NCBI GenBank assembly: GCA_030428185.1
Contig: JAUICE010000006.1
Span: 1-59,995 of the forward strand
Origin: Gammaproteobacteria bacterium
GTDB taxonomy: Bacteria > Pseudomonadota > Gammaproteobacteria > Legionellales > Legionellaceae
DNA: 59,995 bases
Reading direction: 5' to 3'
Shown: one piece after another, positions 53,446 through 59,995 of the stretch
How the letters are laid out: each line of letters opens with the position of its first letter
How positions within the stretch are numbered: the stretch's first letter is position 1
The notes under the pieces: generated by a model
The model's input: only the letters and a program-made list of their open reading frames with translations
What the model was told of the DNA's origin: nothing
The model's database searches: none
Program-made: the position numbers and the translations under genes

Positions 53446-55056
53446 TTAGGCGCTAGAAGGATTAGTTGGCACAGGCCCTGGCTGCTCACCAGGCTCTTCT
53501 CTTTTATTACGCAGTTCTTCTTTCATCTTCTGAAATTTAGTATTTGGAGTATTAGCATCTCCAAGTTCGGTATCAGGCGTTGCATTGTCAATGGCTGAAG
53601 TATCAGTTGTTTCAATCAGTGGTTTTTCAACGTTTGGCTTAAATGCTTGATAATCGTTGAGCTTAGTAATATCTTGATACTCAGCTTTTTTAAACTCCTC
53701 AGGCGTAAAGTCTTCTGGATTAGCATAAGTTACTGTAACCTCTTTACCACCTACGACTCTGATGCATTTAAAGGTGCATTTTGTTAGACCTGCTTCAGCC
53801 GCTTGTTGTTGCTGAATGAGTATGGTGCGCTCTACATGCTTTCCTTTAGCGGTGAAGTTTGCGCTAGAATAGCCTAGCATACGTAATGATCGACATTGAT
53901 GCCATATTTTATACTGCGCATTTTCGGTGGTTAATTTACCTGTAGAAATGCCAGTAACTTCTCCTTGCTCATTGAAGGTGAATTTAAGTTTATCCGTGAA
54001 GCCAAGCGTCCTATTTAAATACCCACCAGCTTTAGGAAGTCTCAAATAACCATCATTTGCTTCAATAGTCTTAAGTAAAAGCTTTAGGTTGTCGCGCGCC
54101 TCTTTATCGTACTCGCCTTTAGTTGCGATAGTTGTGCCGTTTGCATTAGATGAAGCTATCTCTCGATCGTATTGATCTCGTCCAGCTTTTATGCGTTTCT
54201 TAAACTGGAAGCCTAGATAGTAGCTTGCTGTAAACGTTTTGGTATAGTTTCTTTGAAAGTCAGCAGATAAGTTGCTAGCGCGTTTTTTAACCGCGGCAAT
54301 GTCATTATCTCTTTGCGTTTTAGCTTGCTCTAACGCTTCTTTTTCTAGGGGGGCAAGCGCAGTGCCTACATGTTTAATCCATTCGTCATACTTGGCTTTA
54401 TCGGTATCGTATTTGGTTTTTTCTTTCTTATACGCTTCATATTTTTCGGCCGCAGTCTTATGGGCTTTAGTAGCTTCCGCATCGAGGTCTTCAGCTGGCG
54501 GATTAGGCTCAGTAACTACTTCTGGTGGCTCTCCAGGATGGAGTGGCATAGATTTGATAATCCCTGCATCAATTAGACTTTCAATAGCCCCCCTGTTTTT
54601 ATCTGCTCCAGGATCTGCTTTAAGCGCTTCAAAGTATGTTGTTATTGCTTTTGTACGCGCCTGATAATGACCCTCAGCGACATCGGCCATCGCTTTATAA
54701 TTGAGTACAGCGTAATTATTGACAGCTTTAGAAGCCCCATCGTAACCAGATGATACTGAGTCTAGTGTGCGGTTCCACTCTTTATCTAACTCTGCTGTGT
54801 ACTCTTTATATGTACTATTATCTTCATCGACAGCCCTATTTATACGCTCGTTTAGCGCATCAACAAAGGCTGTCGCTTCTAACGGCGTTTTTGGAGGCTT
54901 TTCATCTTTTTTTGCAGGCTTTGCGCTTGCCGGTGTGTATGACTCAAGAATCGGAGTAGGTTTAGCTTTACCTAACGCTTTATAAGGTTTTATATACTCT
55001 TTATTGAGAAGTTGCTCAAAGTAACTGTTTGCTCCACTGGCCATAGGTTCACCCAT
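53446..55056 (-). CDS. Unrecognised low-complexity protein (536 aa)
   Basis: No family recognised. Residues 1-60 are Pro, Lys and Ala-rich. Residues 70-145 and 195-290 look like helical, Lys/Glu/Ala-rich heptad stretches (AEKYEAYKKEKTKYDTDK, KAKYDEWIKHV), separated by a Pro-rich linker (GEPPEVVTEPNPPAED). A more compact domain follows at about 310-450 with three cysteines. The last 80 residues are Thr, Pro and Asp-rich and end EELRNKREEPGEQPGPVPTN. There is no signal peptide or membrane segment. The C-terminal Glu-rich run before a short tail resembles the E-block seen in Dot/Icm substrates, a weak hint only. It stands alone upstream of the YaiI-type gene; a second ATG at 55044 is possible. 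Confidence 0.7.
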   Translation of the reverse strand: MGEPMASGANSYFEQLLNKEYIKPYKALGKAKPTPILESYTPASAKPAKKDEKPPKTPLEATAFVDALNERINRAVDEDNSTYKEYTAELDKEWNRTLDSVSSGYDGASKAVNNYAVLNYKAMADVAEGHYQARTKAITTYFEALKADPGADKNRGAIESLIDAGIIKSMPLHPGEPPEVVTEPNPPAEDLDAEATKAHKTAAEKYEAYKKEKTKYDTDKAKYDEWIKHVGTALAPLEKEALEQAKTQRDNDIAAVKKRASNLSADFQRNYTKTFTASYYLGFQFKKRIKAGRDQYDREIASSNANGTTIATKGEYDKEARDNLKLLLKTIEANDGYLRLPKAGGYLNRTLGFTDKLKFTFNEQGEVTGISTGKLTTENAQYKIWHQCRSLRMLGYSSANFTAKGKHVERTILIQQQQAAEAGLTKCTFKCIRVVGGKEVTVTYANPEDFTPEEFKKAEYQDITKLNDYQAFKPNVEKPLIETTDTSAIDNATPDTELGDANTPNTKFQKMKEELRNKREEPGEQPGPVPTNPSSA

Positions 55057-55228
55057 TCGATGTAGTCTACTAAAATTGAATTAAGCAATTGTTTTTGGAT
55101 AGTGAATGCTTAATTTATATAAAATACAACTTATGTTAAATGATGATTATCGACAATAATAGCACTTTGCTGAGGTTTCTTAATTTTTTGGCTAAAATAT
55201 TTACATTTTCTTGACATTGTGATTAACG

Positions 55229-55265
55229 CTTGAAAACATGCATTATGAAAGAACAGAGGGGATAC
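55229..55265 (+). repeat. Dispersed repeat copy before the tRNA gene
   Basis: Reads CTTGAAAACATGCATTATG, then AAAGAACAGAGGGGATAC. The CATGCATTA core and spacing to the terminal GG(G/T)ATA box match the family, but the final TATAA has decayed to GATAC. Confidence 0.45.
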
Positions 55266-55289
55266 GCTGGTATTTTGATTGCCATTGGG

Positions 55290-55295
55290 TATAAT
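55290..55295 (+). promoter_or_regulatory. -10 box of tRNA-Pro and tdk
   Basis: TATAAT preceded by TTGGG lies 10 nt before the tRNA. The 21 bp ending with it (55274-55294) match 26021-26041 before gcvT at 19 positions. A -35 match is not obvious. Confidence 0.5.
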
Positions 55296-55305
55296 CTCAA
55301 CCTCT

Positions 55306-55382
55306 CGGGGCGTGGCGCAGCTTGGTAGCGCACTAGCATGGGGCGCTAGGGGTCGCAGGTTCAAATCCTGCCGTTCCGACCA
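55306..55382 (+). tRNA. tRNA-Pro (anticodon GGG)
   Basis: The 77-nt sequence folds as a standard cloverleaf. The acceptor arm CGGGGCG pairs with CGTTCCG, the D arm is GCGC-AGCTTGGTA-GCGC, the anticodon arm CTAGC/GCTAG holds loop ATGGGGC with anticodon GGG, and the T arm is GCAGG-TTCAAAT-CCTGC. The 3' CCA is encoded. It starts 10 nt after a TATAAT box and tdk begins 19 nt downstream, so tRNA and tdk probably share a transcript. Confidence 0.97.
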
Positions 55383-55401
55383 CTTTCAAGGATGTAAGTT
55401 C

Positions 55402-56052
55402 ATGGCACAATTATATTTCTATTATGCAGCAATGAATGCTGGCAAAAGCACAATGCTTCTTCAAGCAAGCCACAATTATCATGAGCGTGGTATGCAAACG
55501 ATTTTATTTAGCCCCGAGATTGATGATCGCTATAAAGTAGGTACGATTTGTTCACGTATTGGCCTAGAGGGGAGAGCGATTACTTTTACCAGTGATGATA
55601 ACTTATTGCTACATGTTAAGCAGAGACAAGAAGACTTAAAGCACGCAATATCATGTATTCTGATTGATGAAGCACAGTTTTTGTCGCGTGAACAAGTCGG
55701 GCAGCTGACAGATATTTGTGATCAACTCAATATTCCCGTGTTAGCTTATGGCTTGCGTACTGATTTTCGCGGTGAGCTATTTGAGGGTAGTCATTATTTA
55801 TTGGCTCTAGCTGATAATTTGATTGAAATCAAAACAGTATGTCACTGTGGGCGTAAGGCCACCATGAATGTTCGCTTAAATCAGCAGGGGCATGTAGAAA
55901 GTGAAGGTGATCAGGTCTTAATTGGTGGAAATGATGTGTATGTGTCCACTTGTCGTAAGCATTTTAAAGAAAAAAAACCATTTCATGATGGCATAGACCT
56001 CGATAAGCATGAGGTCATTAATGAGTCTATGGATTTACCTTTTGAGCTTTAG
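55402..56052 (+). CDS. tdk: Thymidine kinase
   Basis: A 216-residue type II thymidine kinase. The P-loop AMNAGKST is at 10-17, DEAQFL contains the catalytic Glu region, [15 protein letters not shown] follows as lasso, and zinc is bound by CHCG and CRKH at the C-terminal end. It phosphorylates salvaged thymidine to dTMP. AAGGA lies 9 nt before the ATG; the open frame reaches back through the tRNA gene, but that part is not coding. It is followed by two MFS carriers and deoB, together a nucleoside-salvage block. Confidence 0.95.
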   Translation: MAQLYFYYAAMNAGKSTMLLQASHNYHERGMQTILFSPEIDDRYKVGTICSRIGLEGRAITFTSDDNLLLHVKQRQEDLKHAISCILIDEAQFLSREQVGQLTDICDQLNIPVLAYGLRTDFRGELFEGSHYLLALADNLIEIKTVCHCGRKATMNVRLNQQGHVESEGDQVLIGGNDVYVSTCRKHFKEKKPFHDGIDLDKHEVINESMDLPFEL

Positions 56053-56154
56053 CGTTTTTTGCTGAGATTGTGATAAAAATATACACATTTTACCCCCTAA
56101 AAAGTTTTTTTTTGATATAATGTGCGCTCTTAAATCGTTTGACTGGAATTATTT

Positions 56155-57480
56155 GTGGGTGATGAAGTCATAAATGTAGAAGATAGCGGGCCAGATTTGG
56201 GTGGTTTTAAGGCTTATTTGGTTTGCGTTACTGCGGCGTTATTCTTTTTTTATGAATTTATTCAGATGCACATGTTCGATGCCATTAATCACGAGCTGCG
56301 GGAAGCATTTTCAGTTAATGCGACTTCTTTGGGCCTTTTATCAAGTAGTTATCTATGGGCTGACTTATTGTTTTTGATTCCGGCTGGCCTTTTACTCGAT
56401 AGGTTTTCAGTTAAGCGCACGGTGATAGCAGCTCTTTGGCTATGTATTTTTGGCACAGTTGGGTTTGCTTTATCCTATCACTTTTGGATGGCTGCCTTTT
56501 TTCATTTCTTAACCGGTATCGGTAATGCTTTTTGCTTTTTAGCGTGTGTGATGTTGGTGTCACGATGGTTTCCTCATCGTAAGCAAGGGATGATGATAGG
56601 TGTAGTCATCACCATGGCTTTTTTAGGAGGAGTTGCTGCTCAAGCACCTTTAGCAGGGCTTAGTCAGGCACTAGGTTGGCGTCAGGCTTTGATGGCTGAT
56701 GCGTTACTTGGGACAATTATTCTATGGCTGATTTATCTTTTTGTGGAAGATGCTCCGCGGAGGCTTTCAGCGACTATTCGTCACTTATCGCTTAGAGAAG
56801 AGCTTTGTTTAGCGATGGCTAATCGGCAAAACTATCTAGCGGGTGTTTATACGTCTTTACTCAATTTGCCTATCATGGTTTTGTGCGCGCTGTGGGGAAT
56901 GCCTTATCTACAAAAAGTTCATGCTCTAAATGAGATTGCCGCAACTCAAGTTGTCACAATGATTTTTATTGGTAGCATTATTGGCTCGCCTTTAGTTGGG
57001 TTTATTTCGGATAAGATGGGAGAACGACGAAAGCCAATGTTGATAGGGGGATTGTTGACTGTTTTGTTAACACTGTTTTTACCGATCACATCTCATCTGC
57101 CATATGCACTTTTATTGTTATTATTTTTTCTAATTGGTTTGGTGTCTTCAACGCAGGTGATTGCATACCCAATGGTTGCTGAAAGCAATCCACCTGAAAC
57201 TACAGGCTCGGCGACAGCAATTGCATCTTGTTTGATCATGGCAGGTGCTGCTGTCACACAAGTCATTTTTGGTAAGTTGCTTGATTGGCATTGGGTTGGA
57301 ACTGTGATGCATGGACAGCGATGGTATTCTGTGAGTGATTACCAGTTTGCAATGCTGTTATTTCCAGTTACAGCATTGATTGCACTTATTGCCATGTATT
57401 TCACTTATGATCCTCTAAAGCCTCAAGATGAAGTAGAGGATTCATCTAGTAGGGCATCACTCTCTGTAGAAGCTAACTAA
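56155..57480 (+). CDS. MFS transporter, Pht-like, first of a tandem pair
   Basis: A 441-residue, 12-helix MFS protein. Helix 1 has the motif [18 protein letters not shown], followed by LLDRFSVKRTV (motif A) and HFLTGIGNAFCFLACVMLVSRWF in helices 4-5. The two carriers here share many of these blocks, so they arose by duplication. The same layout characterises Pht nutrient transporters of Legionella, and the setting between tdk and deoB matches the phtC-phtD thymidine/nucleoside locus. I infer nucleoside uptake. Start is GTG at 56155, about 34 nt after a TATAAT box; the start is not certain. Its stop overlaps the next ATG (TAATG). Confidence 0.82.
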   Translation: MGDEVINVEDSGPDLGGFKAYLVCVTAALFFFYEFIQMHMFDAINHELREAFSVNATSLGLLSSSYLWADLLFLIPAGLLLDRFSVKRTVIAALWLCIFGTVGFALSYHFWMAAFFHFLTGIGNAFCFLACVMLVSRWFPHRKQGMMIGVVITMAFLGGVAAQAPLAGLSQALGWRQALMADALLGTIILWLIYLFVEDAPRRLSATIRHLSLREELCLAMANRQNYLAGVYTSLLNLPIMVLCALWGMPYLQKVHALNEIAATQVVTMIFIGSIIGSPLVGFISDKMGERRKPMLIGGLLTVLLTLFLPITSHLPYALLLLLFFLIGLVSSTQVIAYPMVAESNPPETTGSATAIASCLIMAGAAVTQVIFGKLLDWHWVGTVMHGQRWYSVSDYQFAMLLFPVTALIALIAMYFTYDPLKPQDEVEDSSSRASLSVEAN

Positions 57481-58745
57481 TGTCTAACACAAAAACAAGT
57501 CAATCATCGTGGTATGCATGGTTAGTATGCGCCTCATCTGCATTATTTTTCTTCTATGAATTTATTCAAGGAAATATGTTCTCATCGATTAATGATGAGG
57601 TGATGAAAAGCTTTCAGTTGACAATGATTCAAGCGGGATGGTTGTCGAGTATTTATTATTTATCAAATGTTATTTTTCTTTTCCCAGCAAGTTTGATCTT
57701 GGACAGATACCCTGTCAAAAGAGTCATTGTTGTGGCAATGCTCTTATGTATTTTTGGCACGTTTGTTTTCGCTTTATCAGGTCATTTTTATCTTGCGTTG
57801 ATTTGTCGCTTTATTACTGGTATCGGTAGTGCATTTTGTTTTTTAAGTTGTATTCGTTTAGCTTCAAGATGGTTTCCTTCAGAAAGAATGGCTTTGGTAA
57901 CAGGGTGGCTAGTAACGATTGCTATGCTTGGTGGTGTTATATCGCAGCGACCAATGCTAATGCTTGTGAGCACTTTTCATTGGCGTATGGCATTACTCAT
58001 TAATGCAGCTTTTGGTGTTTTCTTATTGGTTTGGATCATCTTAATTGTCAAAGAAAAGCCAGAAGGTTATCAGGACTGTGATTATACGCAGTCGGTTTTA
58101 CCTTTTTATGTATCTTTAAAATATGCGTATGGAAATTTACAAAATATTCTTGCTGGAATGTACACGAGTCTAATGAATTTACCGATTGCCTTATTGGGGG
58201 CGTTCATTGGGCGAAGCTATTTAATGGAGTTTCATCACTTCCTAAGTGGTGATGCATCTACAGTCAATGGGATGTTATTTTTAGGGACAATTGTTGGTGG
58301 ACCGCTTATTGGTGCGTGGTCAGATAGATTAGCTTTAAGACGGTTTCCAATGATTTTGTGTACAGCGCTCTCAATGTTTTTGGTGGTGTTTATTTTATAC
58401 GTCTCTGAACCTTCGACCTTGGTGATGGAAATTTCATTTTTCTTGCTTGGTTTTTTCTCCAGCGGACAAATTATTAGTTATGCTCTAGTAGCTGAAAGTG
58501 CACCTTTATCGATGACTGCCACTTCTGTGGGCGTTATTTCAGTTTTAACCCAAGGTGGTTTTTTACTTTATCAGAATTTATTTAGTTATGTTTTGATGTT
58601 AAAAGGCGGTGATGGGCAAGACTTAGCATTGCTACCTCAAGCATATCAAGATGCTTTATTACTTATTCCCTATGGTTTTGTGATTGCGATGATGTGCGCC
58701 ATTATGTTACGTGAAACACATTCACATCGTTTAGAAGAGAATTAA
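57480..58745 (+). CDS. MFS transporter, Pht-like, second of a tandem pair
   Basis: A 421-residue MFS protein paralogous to the preceding one. Matching blocks include [59 protein letters not shown] and SRWFPSE. Divergence is considerable, so the pair may differ in substrate. It overlaps the upstream gene by one base and ends 2 nt before deoB, making a tightly packed operon. In Legionella both PhtC and PhtD serve pyrimidine nucleoside uptake inside macrophages; a similar role is inferred here. Confidence 0.82.
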   Translation: MSNTKTSQSSWYAWLVCASSALFFFYEFIQGNMFSSINDEVMKSFQLTMIQAGWLSSIYYLSNVIFLFPASLILDRYPVKRVIVVAMLLCIFGTFVFALSGHFYLALICRFITGIGSAFCFLSCIRLASRWFPSERMALVTGWLVTIAMLGGVISQRPMLMLVSTFHWRMALLINAAFGVFLLVWIILIVKEKPEGYQDCDYTQSVLPFYVSLKYAYGNLQNILAGMYTSLMNLPIALLGAFIGRSYLMEFHHFLSGDASTVNGMLFLGTIVGGPLIGAWSDRLALRRFPMILCTALSMFLVVFILYVSEPSTLVMEISFFLLGFFSSGQIISYALVAESAPLSMTATSVGVISVLTQGGFLLYQNLFSYVLMLKGGDGQDLALLPQAYQDALLLIPYGFVIAMMCAIMLRETHSHRLEEN

Positions 58746-58747
58746 AC

Positions 58748-59944
58748 ATGGCAAGAGCTTTTATTCTTATGATGGACTCTTTTGGCATTGGCGCGAGTCT
58801 CGATGCTAATCGTTTTGGTGATGAGGGTGCTGATACGTTTGGGCATATATACGATAAAGAAAAACCAAATTTACCCAATTTACAGCGCTTAGGATTATTT
58901 CATGCACATTTAGCATCAACAGCTAAAAAGCTTATTGAGCTTGATAAAATGCCAGCACCAAACAGTTTGTGGGGATATGCTGTAGAAAAAAGTTTGGGTA
59001 AAGATACGCCCAGTGGACATTGGGAGCTTGCAGGTGTTCCAGTGATGTTTGATTGGGGCTACTTTCCTTTTACCGAACCATGTTTTCCGAAAGAGCTTAC
59101 AGATGCGCTCATCAAACAGGCGAAGCTTCCAGGGATTCTAGGAAATAAGCATGCTTCAGGTACGGTGATCATTGATGAGTTGGGTGAGGAGCATATAAAA
59201 ACCGGTAAGCCAATTTGTTATACCTCTGCTGATAGTGTGTTTCAGATAGCCGCACATGAAAAACATTTTGGGCTTGAAAGACTTTATGAAATTTGTGATA
59301 TTGCGAGGAAATTAGTCGATGATTTCAAGGTCGGTCGAGTCATTGCAAGACCATTTATTGGCGAACGATGTGGACAGTTTGAGCGTACCTATAATCGCAA
59401 AGACTACGCGACACCACCACCAGAAAAAACGTTGCTTGATAAACTAGTTGAAGCTGGGCGAGAAGTGATCTCTATTGGTAAGATAGCTGACATCTATGCT
59501 CACTTGGGTATTACACAAAAAATAAAAGGCAGTGATAATGACACACTGTTTAAAAATACTATCGAGCAAATTAAAAAAGCGCCTGATGGTAGTTTAGTGT
59601 TTACCAACTTTGTTGATTTTGATTCTAAATATGGACACCGCCGTAACATTAAAGGATATGCAGAGGCTCTCGTTGCGTTTGATAAGCAGTTATTAGATTT
59701 TGAGCAAGCCATGCAGCCAGGAGATATTGCGGTGATTACGGCTGATCATGGTTGTGATCCGACTTTCCCGGGCTCTGATCATACAAGGGAGCATGTGCCT
59801 GTTTTAGCCTTTGGTCCGAATATCAGTGGCCAGTTTATTGGTAGAAGAGGCAGTTTTGCTGATATCGGGCAAAGTTTAGCGGAGTATTTAGGTATCGCTC
59901 CACTAAGTTTCGGTGTTTCTTTTATCCCTTCTACTCATAACTAA
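58748..59944 (+). CDS. deoB: Phosphopentomutase
   Basis: A 398-residue alkaline-phosphatase-superfamily phosphopentomutase, which interconverts (deoxy)ribose 1- and 5-phosphate. Metal ligands are in MDSFGIGAS at the N-terminus, the phosphorylated Thr is in KDTPSGHWE, and [21 protein letters not shown] and [12 protein letters not shown] complete the two-metal site. With nucleoside import and thymidine kinase upstream, it allows deoxyribose from salvaged nucleosides to enter central metabolism; no deoA, deoC or deoD is visible. It is the last gene before the window ends. Confidence 0.96.
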   Translation: MARAFILMMDSFGIGASLDANRFGDEGADTFGHIYDKEKPNLPNLQRLGLFHAHLASTAKKLIELDKMPAPNSLWGYAVEKSLGKDTPSGHWELAGVPVMFDWGYFPFTEPCFPKELTDALIKQAKLPGILGNKHASGTVIIDELGEEHIKTGKPICYTSADSVFQIAAHEKHFGLERLYEICDIARKLVDDFKVGRVIARPFIGERCGQFERTYNRKDYATPPPEKTLLDKLVEAGREVISIGKIADIYAHLGITQKIKGSDNDTLFKNTIEQIKKAPDGSLVFTNFVDFDSKYGHRRNIKGYAEALVAFDKQLLDFEQAMQPGDIAVITADHGCDPTFPGSDHTREHVPVLAFGPNISGQFIGRRGSFADIGQSLAEYLGIAPLSFGVSFIPSTHN

Positions 59945-59995
59945 GTTAGTTGTGTAAAACAATATAAAAGTTTAAGTAAAACGCAAAGCAAAGCC

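Noticed and set aside
54272-54664. 130-codon open frame on the plus strand inside the 536-aa gene
   Set aside because: It is antisense to a continuous minus-strand gene and arises from its biased Lys/Ala/Glu codon use; no ribosome site or family match.
55279-55401. N-terminal extension of thymidine kinase
   Set aside because: The open frame passes through the tRNA-Pro gene; the family start with a good ribosome site is at 55402.
1-59995. CRISPR array, prophage, rRNA operon or complete insertion sequence
   Set aside because: No regularly spaced direct repeats, phage structural genes, rRNA sequence or intact transposase were found on either strand.

Overview
The window is about 60 kb of AT-rich, densely coded chromosome from a gammaproteobacterium, most likely of the Legionella/Coxiella order (Legionellales). 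This placement is inferred from gene content, not from a tree. Two gene sets point there: a four-gene, Fur-box-preceded locus of legiobactin/rhizoferrin type (synthetase, two MFS carriers, a small outer-membrane barrel), and a thymidine-salvage block tdk - MFS - MFS - deoB that resembles the Legionella phtC-phtD locus. Housekeeping genes are interleaved with large proteins of no recognisable family, the pattern expected of a host-associated bacterium. No secretion-system genes lie in the window.

Layout. 1-3011: partial priA translationally coupled to a MidA-type methyltransferase, and a divergent pteridine reductase. 3141-8331: Fur box and siderophore operon. 8356-11414: terminator, gapA and tkt. 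11760-13106: membrane/coiled-coil protein. 13134-18652: fre and a small membrane protein converge on the operon ubiE-ubiJ-ubiB-tatA-tatB; a Lar-like zinc ribbon and coq7 follow, so ubiquinone synthesis and Tat export are clustered. 18860-24515: small secreted and membrane proteins, an SDR, a 737-aa membrane/coiled-coil protein and a small protein with a 14-aa tandem repeat. 24593-26044: membrane-anchored spermidine-synthase-like protein. 26089-30690: glycine cleavage operon gcvT-gcvH-gcvPA-(YciI-like)-gcvPB ending in a strong terminator. 30725-30911: a MITE-like palindrome. 31016-35479: small proteins, then metG-rnfB-nth-DUF1841. 35709-39770: an unrecognised 1353-aa protein. 39838-43131: a peroxiredoxin whose catalytic Cys is Ser, a DUF3592-type protein, an Mrp ATPase with an unusual N-terminus, dcd and ihfB. 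43383-48184: DOT1-like methyltransferase, CBS-type PLP enzyme, a small protein and polA. 48186-49418: repeats, a transposase remnant and an unknown gene. 49419-53440: exported M42 peptidase, aroE, hfq, hflX, a YaiI-type protein. 53446-55056: low-complexity protein. 55306-59944: tRNA-Pro(GGG), tdk, two paralogous MFS carriers and deoB.

Three things stand out beyond gene content. A family of short intergenic repeats with TTATACCC...GGGTATAA ends recurs across the window, often placing a TATAAT-like box just upstream of a gene. A fully palindromic 187-bp element flanked by CTAG follows the gcv operon. Several large orphan proteins carry coiled-coil, membrane or low-complexity features compatible with secreted effectors, which cannot be proved from sequence alone. 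No CRISPR array, rRNA gene, intact insertion sequence or prophage was seen.
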